Assembly (NCBI GenBank): GCA_019747655.1
Contig: JAIEQO010000847.1
Span: 1-32,166, forward strand
From: Gemmataceae bacterium
GTDB taxonomy: Bacteria > Planctomycetota > Planctomycetia > Gemmatales > Gemmataceae
Length of the DNA stretch: 32,166 nt
Direction: 5' to 3'
The notes below the pieces were generated by a model. It saw only the letters and a program-made list of their open reading frames with translations, searched no databases and was not told where the DNA came from. This document shows positions 16,895 through 24,560 of the stretch, piece after piece. The stretch's first letter is position 1. Each line of letters opens with the position of its first letter. Position numbers and translations under genes: made by a program.

Positions 16895-19800
16895 TCACCT
16901 CCCCTCGACACCCCGCCAGAACTCGGCCGCCGGCTGGTCGTTGATCGTCTTGAGCGTCTTGAGCGCCCGCAGGACGGCCGCGTCCCGGTCGGCCCGGAAG
17001 GCGGCGAACTGGAGCGTGTCCAGCGGCATCCCCTTCAGCGGCGACAGGTCGGTGACGAGCGGCCCGGCGTGCAGGTACTCCAGCGGCAGTCCCTTTAGCG
17101 GGGACAGGTCGGCCGCCACCTCCGAGCTATACAGCCGCCTGAGCGTGGTCATCCCCGCGAGCGGCGACAGGTCCGTCACCTTCGTGTCGGCGATCGAGAG
17201 GATCCCGAGCGGCATGCCTTTCAACGGGGCCACGTCGGACACCCCGGAGCCGTTGCAGGCGAACTCGTGCAGCGGCATCCCCTTCAGCGGGGCCAGGTCG
17301 GTGACGGCCGGCCCGACGCTGAGGTGGGTGAGCGGCATCCCCTTGAGCGGCGTCAGGTCGGCCGCCGGCGTCCCGTCGAGGACCAGCCGGGTCAGCCGCA
17401 TCCCCCGCAGCGGGGCGAGGTCGGCCACCTTCGTGTACCCGCAGTCGAGTTCGGTCAATGGCATCCCCTTGAGCGGCGACAGGTCGTAGACGAGCGAGCT
17501 GCCGAGCCGGAGGGAGGTCAGCTTCATGCCGCGGAGCGGCGTCAGGTCGTAGACGTTGGAGTTGACGCAGCTCACGCTGGTCAGCGGCAAGCCCTTGAGC
17601 GGCGACAGGTCGCTCAGCCCGGTCTTGCCGGTCGCCCGGACCTTGACCGTGCCGTTCGCCTCCTCGACCAGTTGGCCCTTGAACGCGTCGCTGCCGGAAC
17701 AGGCGAGGGACCGCAGCCCGGGGAGGGCCCGGACCGGCGACAGGTCGAGGACGTGGTCGGCCGAGAACGCCAGCCCCCGCACCACGCCGTTCTCGACGGC
17801 GCTCTCGACCGCCCCGTCGAACCCGGGGTTCAGCTCCTGCAGGCGGCGGGCGACGTCCTTCACCTGCTCGACCGCCGGGAGCCCGGCGACGCCCTTCTCC
17901 CACGTCGCCGCGTCGGGGGCCGGCCGCACCCCCAGCCCGGCCTCCCGCCGGAACTCACCCCGGTCGTGGCGGGCCCAGAACTCCGCCGCCGGCCAGTGGT
18001 TCGGCTCCCCCGAGGGCTGGGGGTTGTAGTCGACGCCGACGGTCTTCAGGCTCTTCATGCCGCGGAGGACGTCCAGACCCCGGGCGATGTCCGCGGGGGT
18101 CAGGAGGACCTCTTCCAGCGGCATCCCCGCGAGCGGCCTCAGGTCCGTGACGCCGGTCCGGTAAATCAGCAGCCGCTTCAGCGGCATCCCCCGGAGCGGC
18201 GACAGGTCGGACACCGGGGTTTCAAAACAGACGAGGGCGGCGAGCGGCATCCCCCGGAGCGGCGACAGGTCGGACACCCCCGTCCGGTAGCACACCAGGG
18301 AGGTCAGCCTCAGGCCCGTGAGCGGGGACAGGTCGGACACCTTCGTCATGGTGATGTCCAGGCTTCTCAGCGACGCCATGCCCTTGAGCGGCGACAGGTC
18401 GGCCACCCCCGCGTCGGGGATGCTCAGGGACGTGAGCTTCACGTCCGCCAGCGGGGACAGGTCGGTCAGCCCCTGGCTGTCCACATGCAGGCGGGTCAGC
18501 TTCAGGCCCTTCAGCGGCGACAGGTCGGACAGCCGGTCGCCGGCGTCGCACTCGAAGGACTTCAGCCCCGGCAGGGCCCGCATCGGCGAGATGTCGGTGA
18601 CCGTGTCCTTGGCCTGCCCGTGTAGGGCCAGCTCCGTCACCACCCCGCCCTCGATCTTGTGAGTCACCCGCCCCCCGCCAGCCCCGAAAGCCGGGTTGAG
18701 GTCCTTGAGGCGGGCGGTGACGAGCTGCACCTGTTGTTCGGCGGACAGGCCGGCGACGACCCGCTCCCACGCCACCGCGTCGGCCGGGATCGGCTTCGGG
18801 GCAGTGCCGGCGGCCTTCGCGTCCGGCGGCTCCTGGCTGACCCGCACGACCCGCCGGCCGTTCCGCTCGACCGTCACCAGCTCCTGGCGGACGAGCTTGC
18901 CGCCCTTGGTGGCCTCGACCGTGTGCCGGCCGGCCTTCAGCCGGATCTCCTGGACCCCGGCCCCGGTGATGACCAAGTCCGACCCGTCGACCTTGACGCT
19001 CACCCCGGGGTCGTCGACCTCGACGACCAGCGTCCCCTCGGGGGACAGCAGCCGGATGACGGTGCCGCGGACGTTGGTGACGCCGGCCGCCTCGGAGAAC
19101 CCCAGGCCGCCGAGGAGGAGCAAGACCGCGGCGGCGAGGGCGGCCACCAACCGGCGGGACCGCGGGCCTCCGGCCCGCATGCGGGCCGGAGGCCCGCGGT
19201 CCACGGACGGATGTGCCGGCTCCCTGTCGGCGAGGTGCCGCGCGAGCAGGTCGGCCACCTCCCGGGCGGACGGGAACCGGTCGGCCGGGTCCTTGGCGTG
19301 TAGCTTGCCGATCAGGTCGCACAGCCACCCCGGCGTCTCGGGGGCGAGGTCCCGGACCGGCGGCGGGTCGTCCTCGGCCACCCGCCGCAGGACCGCCAGG
19401 GCGCCCTGGGCCCGGAACGGTGGCCGGCCGGTGGTCATGACGTACAGGACGCTCCCGAGGCTGAACAGGTCGGCCCGGTGGTCGACGTGCTCCCCCTTGG
19501 CCTGCTCCGGGGCCATGTACATCGGGGTCCCGGCGACCTGCCCGCTGTGGGTCAGGGTGGCGTCGTCGGCCGCCCGGGCCAGCCCGAAGTCGGTCAGCTT
19601 GACGTGCCCGCGGGGGCCGCTCTCGAGCAGCACGTTGGTCGGCTTCACGTCCCGGTGGACCAGGCCGTGCTCGTGGGCCGCGTCGAGCCCGTCGGCGAGC
19701 TGCCGGCCGACCCGGGCCACCTCGGCCGGGTCGAGCGGGCCGGCCTGGTCGAGCCGCTGCTGGAGCGTCTCCCCGGGGATGTACTCCATCACCAGGTACG

Positions 19801-20350
19801 GGAGCGGCAGCTCGCCGGCCTCGTACACCTGGACGACGTTCTCGTGCCGGACCCGGGCCGACGCCCGGGCCTCTCGGAGGAACCGCTTGCGGGCCGCCGG
19901 GGTGACCGCCAGGAGCGGGGCCAGCACCTTCACCGCCACCACCCGCTGGAGGGCCTCGTCGAACGCCCGGAAGACGACCCCGAACCCGCCCCGGCCGAGG
20001 ACCTGGAGGACCTCGTAGTGGCCGATCCGGCCGAGCGACCCCGGCCGCCCCGGCGGGGCCAGGAAGGCGAGCGGGTCGGGGGCCGGCTCGGGCCGCCCGG
20101 AGTCCCCGGCCGTCGGGTCCTCGTCCGGGTCCGGGGTCGGTACGAAGGCCCGGGTGGCGGCGTGGTCGGGGGCCGGCAGGGCGACGGCCGGGACGGCCAG
20201 GAAGTCGCCGGCCTGCTCGTGGGAGCGGAGCAGGGCCTCGACCCGCCCGCGGAGGGCCGCGTCCGCCCCGCACGCTCGGCGGAGGTGGCGGGCCCGGGCG
20301 GCCGGGTCGGGCAGGTCGATCGCCGCCAGGAAGAGGTCGCGCTCGGTCAT
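16895..20350 (-). CDS. Membrane Ser/Thr protein kinase with two leucine-rich-repeat blocks
   Basis: A 1151-residue protein when started at the ATG giving MTERDLF; the ORF extends 17 codons further upstream. A Hanks-type kinase domain spans about 108-373: Gly loop GRGGFGVVF (119-127), Lys141 in VAVK, HRDVKPTN (232-239), DFG (254-256) and APEQ (280-283), so it looks catalytically intact. A single TM helix lies at about 401-418 and is followed by a PEGA-like beta domain. Two internalin-like LRR blocks of about 8 and 11 units (LSPLKGMPLTxL) follow, each preceded by a similar header (WERVVAGL.. / WEKGVAGL..). The N-terminus should be cytoplasmic and the LRRs on the far side of the membrane as sensor. 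The ECF sigma gene lies 84 bp upstream, a pairing known in planctomycetes, so the kinase may control that sigma factor. A 46-bp palindrome lies in the juxtamembrane linker. Confidence 0.95.
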   Translation of the reverse strand: MTERDLFLAAIDLPDPAARARHLRRACGADAALRGRVEALLRSHEQAGDFLAVPAVALPAPDHAATRAFVPTPDPDEDPTAGDSGRPEPAPDPLAFLAPPGRPGSLGRIGHYEVLQVLGRGGFGVVFRAFDEALQRVVAVKVLAPLLAVTPAARKRFLREARASARVRHENVVQVYEAGELPLPYLVMEYIPGETLQQRLDQAGPLDPAEVARVGRQLADGLDAAHEHGLVHRDVKPTNVLLESGPRGHVKLTDFGLARAADDATLTHSGQVAGTPMYMAPEQAKGEHVDHRADLFSLGSVLYVMTTGRPPFRAQGALAVLRRVAEDDPPPVRDLAPETPGWLCDLIGKLHAKDPADRFPSAREVADLLARHLADREPAHPSVDRGPPARMRAGGPRSRRLVAALAAAVLLLLGGLGFSEAAGVTNVRGTVIRLLSPEGTLVVEVDDPGVSVKVDGSDLVITGAGVQEIRLKAGRHTVEATKGGKLVRQELVTVERNGRRVVRVSQEPPDAKAAGTAPKPIPADAVAWERVVAGLSAEQQVQLVTARLKDLNPAFGAGGGRVTHKIEGGVVTELALHGQAKDTVTDISPMRALPGLKSFECDAGDRLSDLSPLKGLKLTRLHVDSQGLTDLSPLADVKLTSLSIPDAGVADLSPLKGMASLRSLDITMTKVSDLSPLTGLRLTSLVCYRTGVSDLSPLRGMPLAALVCFETPVSDLSPLRGMPLKRLLIYRTGVTDLRPLAGMPLEEVLLTPADIARGLDVLRGMKSLKTVGVDYNPQPSGEPNHWPAAEFWARHDRGEFRREAGLGVRPAPDAATWEKGVAGLPAVEQVKDVARRLQELNPGFDGAVESAVENGVVRGLAFSADHVLDLSPVRALPGLRSLACSGSDAFKGQLVEEANGTVKVRATGKTGLSDLSPLKGLPLTSVSCVNSNVYDLTPLRGMKLTSLRLGSSLVYDLSPLKGMPLTELDCGYTKVADLAPLRGMRLTRLVLDGTPAADLTPLKGMPLTHLSVGPAVTDLAPLKGMPLHEFACNGSGVSDVAPLKGMPLGILSIADTKVTDLSPLAGMTTLRRLYSSEVAADLSPLKGLPLEYLHAGPLVTDLSPLKGMPLDTLQFAAFRADRDAAVLRALKTLKTINDQPAAEFWRGVEGR
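19157..19202. repeat. 46-bp perfect palindrome inside the kinase gene
   Basis: The sequence GGACCGCGGGCCTCCGGCCC... reads identically on both strands with no spacer: two 23-bp arms centred at 19179/19180. It encodes residues 384-399 of the kinase (DRGPPARMRAGGPRSR), the linker between the kinase domain and the TM helix. The reading frame is preserved. It looks like a REP-type palindrome that was inserted in, or tolerated by, a flexible linker. Confidence 0.9.
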
Positions 20351-20398
20351 CGCGGCGGGTCTCGACGGGTGCCGGCGGGGCGGGGGATGACCAACCAC

Positions 20399-20427
20399 CA
20401 ATGCGTCGTCGCGGCGGAATCACGCCA
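20399..20427 (-). promoter_or_regulatory. Promoter-like element, copy A (upstream of kinase)
   Basis: In the minus direction it reads TGGCGTGATT, then 14 bases, then CATTG, and ends 48 bp before the kinase ATG. It begins 7 bp after the sigma-factor stop. It is the partner of the element at 16835-16863, with the same length and 22 of 29 identical bases. It probably gives the kinase its own promoter, perhaps read by the adjacent ECF sigma factor. That role is inferred. Confidence 0.45.
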
Positions 20428-20434
20428 GAATTCG

Positions 20435-21022
20435 TCAGGCCCCCGGGTCGGCCCCGGCGGCGGTCAGCTCGCGGTGCAGCCAGGCCCGGGCGAACGCCCA
20501 CACCCGGTCCGCCGTCCGCGGCGACACGCCCAGGACTTCTGCCGCCTCCGGAACGGTCAGTCCGCCGAAGTGGCGGACCTCGACCAGCCGGGCGGCCAGG
20601 GGGTCCTCGGCCGCCAGCCGGGTCAGGGCCGCGTCCAGGGCGACGAGGTTGTTGAACCGCTCCGGGTCCGGGGTCGGGGCCGTGACCGGGACGGCATCCA
20701 GGCCGACCCGGCGGCGGTCCCCGCCGTGCTTCCCCCGCTTCTTCTTCCGGGCGGCGTCGACCAGGATGCGGCGCATGGCCTCGGCGGCGGCCGCGAAGAA
20801 GTGTCCGCGGCCGTCCCACCGGACCCCGTCGGCCGACCCGACCAACCGCAGGTAAGCCTCGTGGACCAGTGCGGTCGGCTGGAGGGTCTGGTCGGTCGGC
20901 TCGTCCGCCATCCGGGCGGCGGCGAGCTTCCGCAGCTCGTCGTAGACCAGAGGGAGCAGCTCGCCGGCCGCCTGCCGGTCGCCGGCCGCGGCCGCGTCGA
21001 GGAGGCGGGTGATGTCGGGCAT
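20435..21022 (-). CDS. RNA polymerase ECF-family sigma factor
   Basis: A 195-residue protein starting MPDITRLLDAA. The ORF track begins 12 codons earlier at a TTG; the ATG at 21022 fits the family N-terminus better. A sigma-70 region 2 lies at about 8-95 (QPTALVHEAYLRLVG, then a WDGRGHFFAAAAEAMRRIL segment). A region 4 helix-turn-helix lies at about 150-180 (LTVPEAAEVLGVSPRTADRV). This matches the planctomycete-rich Sigma70_ECF group often coupled to Ser/Thr kinases. It should direct RNA polymerase to a small regulon. No anti-sigma factor gene is adjacent; the neighbouring kinase is the likely regulator. A sigma-70-like TTGTCC-16-TACACT lies only 8 bp before the ATG, so the mRNA could be nearly leaderless. 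Confidence 0.93.
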   Translation of the reverse strand: MPDITRLLDAAAAGDRQAAGELLPLVYDELRKLAAARMADEPTDQTLQPTALVHEAYLRLVGSADGVRWDGRGHFFAAAAEAMRRILVDAARKKKRGKHGGDRRRVGLDAVPVTAPTPDPERFNNLVALDAALTRLAAEDPLAARLVEVRHFGGLTVPEAAEVLGVSPRTADRVWAFARAWLHRELTAAGADPGA

Positions 21023-21030
21023 CCCCGTCG

Positions 21031-21058
21031 AGTGTAACACCTTCTCGCGGCGGGACAA
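21031..21058 (-). promoter_or_regulatory. Possible sigma-70-like promoter of the ECF sigma gene
   Basis: The minus strand has TTGTCC, a 16-bp spacer and TACACT, ending 8 bp before the ATG at 21022. Transcription would start at or just before the start codon. The match is modest and the upstream GT gene is only 55 bp away, so readthrough is also possible. Confidence 0.3.
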
Positions 21059-21083
21059 CGGTAAAACCGCACACCGATCACGA
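21056..21083 (-). promoter_or_regulatory. Weak third copy of the promoter-like element (upstream of sigma gene)
   Basis: The minus strand reads TCGTGATC, 15 bases, CGTTG, similar to the TGGCGTGATT-14-CATTG elements before the kinase and giant genes but less conserved and one base longer. It overlaps the end of the upstream GT gene. It would fit autoregulation of the sigma factor. It could be chance. Confidence 0.25.
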
Positions 21084-21938
21084 CGCCCCCGGCCCGACCA
21101 TCCCCAGGTACGCGGTGCCGTGGTGCCGGACCTCGAAGAAGTCGGCGTTCTCGGCCGCCGGCTTGTACACCTCGAAGGTCCGCATCACCCCCAGGGTGGC
21201 GGCGCTCTCGAGCGCCCCGACGAAGGCGGTGGACCGGTCGAGGAAGTACGGCGACCGGGCCCACCGTTCCATCTGGGCCGCGGAGAGGAAGAAGCAGCCG
21301 GCATGGGGGTTCGTCGTGGTGCGGAACACGACCGGCCGGCCGAGCACCTCGGCGGATAGCTCGGCCTGGCCCGCCGGCGGCCGGAACCCGGCCGCGTAGT
21401 CCGCAGGGAGGTCGCCGTCGACGTACATCTTGTCCACGAGCGGGTGCGGGCCGGCCTCGAACCGGTTCGGTTGGAGCAGCCGGCCGTCGCCGAACCGGTT
21501 GCGGAACCAGTCGAGCTTCCGGAAGTGCCACGGATCGGTCATGACGATGTCGTCTTCCAGGTAGCAGTAGTAGTCGTACCCGCCGAGCCGGTCCCGCAGG
21601 ACGGCGTGGCACTCGTACCCGAGCAACGGCGGGTCGGCGTCGGTTGGGTGGTGTGCCCAGCCGGTGACGGCCGGGGGGAGGGAGCCGAGCAGGTGGTTCT
21701 CGCCGGCGGTGCAGACGACCACGTCGGCGGTCGCATCGCCGGGCATCCGGTGGGCCTGCCGGTCGGCGTGGGACAGGACGCACGCCCGCGGACAGGCCAC
21801 CTCCCGGATGGCCGTCAGGCAGGCGGCCAGCGCGTCGACCCGCGGCCGGGGGTCGCGGCCGACCGACCCGTGGGCCCGCCCGTCCGGGGCCGCCCCGACC
21901 GGCCGGAAGTAGTGCGGGATGACGAACAGCGCCTTCAT
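21078..21938 (-). CDS. GT-A-like glycosyltransferase candidate / conserved hypothetical
   Basis: A 286-residue protein starting MKALFVIPHYF. The ORF extends far upstream but the ATG at 21938 overlaps the stop of the preceding gene as ATGA, so translation is probably coupled. The segment YCYLEDDIVMTDP in the middle resembles the metal-binding DxD region of GT-A glycosyltransferases. It is followed by WHFRKLDWFRNRFG and a late region with NPHAGCFFLSAAQMERW. There is no signal peptide or TM helix, so it is likely cytoplasmic. Linkage to a GT4-family gene supports a sugar-transfer role, perhaps in polysaccharide synthesis or protein glycosylation. The family assignment is by motif only; donor and acceptor are unknown. 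Confidence 0.7.
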   Translation of the reverse strand: MKALFVIPHYFRPVGAAPDGRAHGSVGRDPRPRVDALAACLTAIREVACPRACVLSHADRQAHRMPGDATADVVVCTAGENHLLGSLPPAVTGWAHHPTDADPPLLGYECHAVLRDRLGGYDYYCYLEDDIVMTDPWHFRKLDWFRNRFGDGRLLQPNRFEAGPHPLVDKMYVDGDLPADYAAGFRPPAGQAELSAEVLGRPVVFRTTTNPHAGCFFLSAAQMERWARSPYFLDRSTAFVGALESAATLGVMRTFEVYKPAAENADFFEVRHHGTAYLGMVGPGAS

Positions 21939-23167
21939 CCGGTCGCCTGCGTTCGGACCTTGCGGACCGTCACCGCGTCCTGGTACAGGTGGAGCATCCG
22001 CGGCAGGCACGCCTCCAAACTGTAGCTCTCGCGGATCATGGCCGCGCCGTTCTGCCCCAGGTGCCGGTAGTCGGCCGGCCGGTCCAGGACCTGTTCGATC
22101 CGGTCGGCCATCGCCTCCACGTCGAAGAAGTCGGTCAAGAGGCCGTTCTCCCCGTCGCGGATCATCTCCCGCACCGGGGCCGTATCCGACGCGAGGACGG
22201 TCGCCCCGCACGCCAGGGCGTTCATCAGCGACCAGCTCAGCACGAACGGCACCGTCAGGTAGACGTGCAGGTCGGTGACGGCAAACAGGTCGGCCAGCTC
22301 GCCCGGCGGCAGGGTGCCGGTGAAGTGGAACCGGGACAGGTCGTACTCGTCCCGGGCCAATACCCACTCCTTGAACGACTGGTTGCCGGTGAACTCGGCG
22401 TCCCCGCCGTAGCAGACCCGGTCGTCGCCGACCACGACGAAATGCACGTCGGCCCGCCGCCGGCAGACGACGTTGGCCGCCCGCATGAAGAGGTCGAACC
22501 CGCGGATCGACTCCATCCCGCGGGAGACGTAGGAGACGAGCTTGACGCCGTCGGCGACAGCGAAGCGGCCGAACCGCCGGGGGCGGCCGGGCTGCGGCCG
22601 CCAGACGGCCGTGTCGACGCCGTCGAAGATCACCCGCACCTTCGGCCGGTACGTCCACGGCAGCCGGTCCCGCTGCCAGGCGGTCGGGCTATAGCCGAGG
22701 TCGCAGGCCTCCAAGTCGAGCAGGAGGACGGCGTTGCGGGCGTGGGCCCGGAGCCGGTTGGCCTCCGGGTTCGGGAACTCCGGGCGGTAGTCCATGTCCG
22801 CCCCGGAGGTGTGGTAGTAGTACTCGAAGTAGTTGACGATCGGGCAGTCGGTGAGTTCCCGCAGGTAGGCCGTGTTCAGGTAGCCGGAGTGGCCGACGAC
22901 GAGGTCCGGCCGCAGGTCCGGCCGGGCCTTCAGCGCGTCGAAGACCGCATGGCTGTGCCAGACGGCGCTCTCGAACGACCGGCTGCTGTAGTGGGTGGCC
23001 TCGGTCGCCCCGCCGCGGAGGGCGTACTGCACCCGCTCGACCCCGTCGTCGAAGCCGGGCGGCGCTTGAGACACGAACGTGCAGCGAAACCCGTGCGTCT
23101 TGGCCAGGTAACTGGCGATGTGGCCGAACTGGGCGGGAAATGTCTGGTGGATGAAGACGATGTTCAT
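21935..23167 (-). CDS. Glycosyltransferase family 4 (GT-B fold) protein
   Basis: A 410-residue protein from ATG 23167 (MNIVFIHQTFPAQFGHIA). It has the two-domain GT-B layout: an N-terminal acceptor domain with a family-typical YFEYYYH segment, then VRVIFDGVDTAVWRP, a second Rossmann domain (VSYVSRGMESIRGFD, FVVVGDD) and a C-terminal nucleotide-sugar site. The usual EX7E motif (PEGFG...LLEAMACG) reads PFVLSWSLMNALACG here, so the conserved second Glu is Asn. The rest of the region (ATVLASDTAPVREMI) is typical. It should transfer a sugar from a nucleotide donor at the cytoplasmic face. It is the first gene of a two-gene unit with the GT-A-like gene. Confidence 0.9.
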   Translation of the reverse strand: MNIVFIHQTFPAQFGHIASYLAKTHGFRCTFVSQAPPGFDDGVERVQYALRGGATEATHYSSRSFESAVWHSHAVFDALKARPDLRPDLVVGHSGYLNTAYLRELTDCPIVNYFEYYYHTSGADMDYRPEFPNPEANRLRAHARNAVLLLDLEACDLGYSPTAWQRDRLPWTYRPKVRVIFDGVDTAVWRPQPGRPRRFGRFAVADGVKLVSYVSRGMESIRGFDLFMRAANVVCRRRADVHFVVVGDDRVCYGGDAEFTGNQSFKEWVLARDEYDLSRFHFTGTLPPGELADLFAVTDLHVYLTVPFVLSWSLMNALACGATVLASDTAPVREMIRDGENGLLTDFFDVEAMADRIEQVLDRPADYRHLGQNGAAMIRESYSLEACLPRMLHLYQDAVTVRKVRTQATG

Positions 23168-23220
23168 GTCAGGTGGTGGACGGCGCGGCCGCCGGCGCCA
23201 AGTATTCGGTCGGGCGGCTT

Positions 23221-23345
23221 AGGCCGTGTGGGCGGCGGGGTGCCCGGCACACTGTAGCGGGGTCCTGGGCGGCCGGGGCGGCCCGGCGGGACCCTCGCGG
23301 GGCCGCTAAACGACCGGCCAGCCGCACCCACTGCCCACACGGCCT
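23221..23345. repeat. Inverted-repeat element between GT4 and PQQ genes
   Basis: Perfect 13-bp outer arms AGGCCGTGTGGGC (23221-23233) and GCCCACACGGCCT (23333-23345) flank a GC-rich core. The core holds nested inverted pieces, TAGCGG/CCGCTA and GGTCC/GGACC. The layout is that of a small non-coding MITE- or REP-like element. It could also fold as a bidirectional transcript end. Confidence 0.65.
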
Positions 23346-23360
23346 CATTCTGCTCCCGAC

Positions 23361-24560
23361 CTACTTCCCGATCCGGTAGAGGTGCTTGTCGGTCCGGATG
23401 AACAGGCTCCCGCCGGAGATGGCTGGGGTGCCCAGCACCTCCTCGCCGAGGTCGTTGGTGGCCAGCGGCTCGAACGTCTCCTTGTCGGCCGGGAGCACCG
23501 TCGTGACGCCCTTCTCGCTGGTGACGTACACCTTCCCGTCGCCGGCCACCGGCGAGGCCGAGGCCGCTCCCTTGGTCCGCTCCTTGTAAAGCTGCTTGCC
23601 GGTCTTGGCGTCGGCCGCCGTCACGAACCCCTGGCCGTCGACCGTGAACACCTTGCCCATGTACACCAGCGGCGACGCCATCCCCGGCCGGGCGGTCCGG
23701 GCCGTCATCGCCGGCTTCTCCTCGGCCCCCTTCTCGCCGAGTTTGACCGCCGCCACCCCGCCGGCCGGGTAGTACAGGAAGCCGCCCGCGATCGACGCCG
23801 TCGGGATGTCGCCCTTGGCCTCCTTGTACACCCACCGCTGCTTGCCGGTCGCGGCGTCGTAGGCCGTCATCCCGCCCGGCCCGGCGAACAGCACCTCGGT
23901 GGTGCCCCCGGCCTCCCGGACCAGCGGCGTCACCCAGTTGATCGCCTTCGGCCGGTCGGCCTTCCAGACGTTCTTCCCGTACCGGGTGTCGACCGCCGCC
24001 AGGAACGACTCGCCGTCGTTGTCCATCGGGACGATCAGCCTGTCCCCGACCAGGACCGGCGACGCCGCCATCCCGACCTGGTTGGTGATGGTCGGGTAGT
24101 CGCCGACCAGCGACCGGTACCACCGCAGCGTCCCGTCGGCGTCGAACGCGGCCACGTCGCCGGAGGCGAACAGGGCGTACACCCCGGTCTCGTCGGCCAC
24201 CGGGGTCGGGGCGGCCATGCTGCTCATCGGGTGGCAACTCGTCGGCCCGGTGGCCAGGAGCTGCCGGTGCCACAGCTCCTTCCCGGTCGTGGCGTCGTAG
24301 GCCAGGACGTGGAGCTTGTCGTCCCGCTTACCCGACGCGCAGGTGACGTACACCCGGTTGCCGACCACCACCGGGCACGACACCCCGCGGGCCGGCAGGG
24401 CCGTCTTCCACTTGACCCCCTTGTCCTTGCCCCACTCGACCGGCAGGCCCTTCTCGTCCGACACCCCGGCCGCGTTCGGCCCCTTGAACTGGGCCCAGTC
24501 GGCGGCCGACAGCGGCAGCGAGAGGAGCGACAGCCCGACCGTCAGCATGAGCCGGTGCAT
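23361..24560 (-). CDS. Secreted PQQ-binding-like beta-propeller protein
   Basis: A 399-residue protein starting MHRLMLTVGLSLLSLPLSAADW, which has a clear signal peptide. The ATG shares one base with the upstream stop (TGATG) and is preceded by AAGGAGG, so the start is well supported; the ORF-track start is about 48 codons too early. Beta-propeller blades recur: WAQFKGPNAAGVSDEKGLP, the blade motif AYDATTGKELW, AFDADGTLRW, AYDAATGKQRWVYK and AADAKTGKQLYKE. This matches the PQQ-like WD40 repeat proteins (BamB-like fold) common in planctomycetes. A catalytic dehydrogenase role is not indicated, so it may be a periplasmic scaffold or ligand-binding protein. It is translationally coupled to the HEAT/jelly-roll gene. 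Confidence 0.92.
   Translation of the reverse strand: MHRLMLTVGLSLLSLPLSAADWAQFKGPNAAGVSDEKGLPVEWGKDKGVKWKTALPARGVSCPVVVGNRVYVTCASGKRDDKLHVLAYDATTGKELWHRQLLATGPTSCHPMSSMAAPTPVADETGVYALFASGDVAAFDADGTLRWYRSLVGDYPTITNQVGMAASPVLVGDRLIVPMDNDGESFLAAVDTRYGKNVWKADRPKAINWVTPLVREAGGTTEVLFAGPGGMTAYDAATGKQRWVYKEAKGDIPTASIAGGFLYYPAGGVAAVKLGEKGAEEKPAMTARTARPGMASPLVYMGKVFTVDGQGFVTAADAKTGKQLYKERTKGAASASPVAGDGKVYVTSEKGVTTVLPADKETFEPLATNDLGEEVLGTPAISGGSLFIRTDKHLYRIGK

Noticed and set aside
16448-16898. Minus- and plus-strand ORFs of 91-136 aa upstream of the giant gene
   Set aside because: Pro/Arg-rich, no SD, overlapping one another in different frames, and one overlaps the kinase stop.
21939-22658. Upstream part of the 526-aa ORF
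   Set aside because: It is a shadow of the GT4 gene; the ATG at 21938 with ATGA overlap is the natural start.
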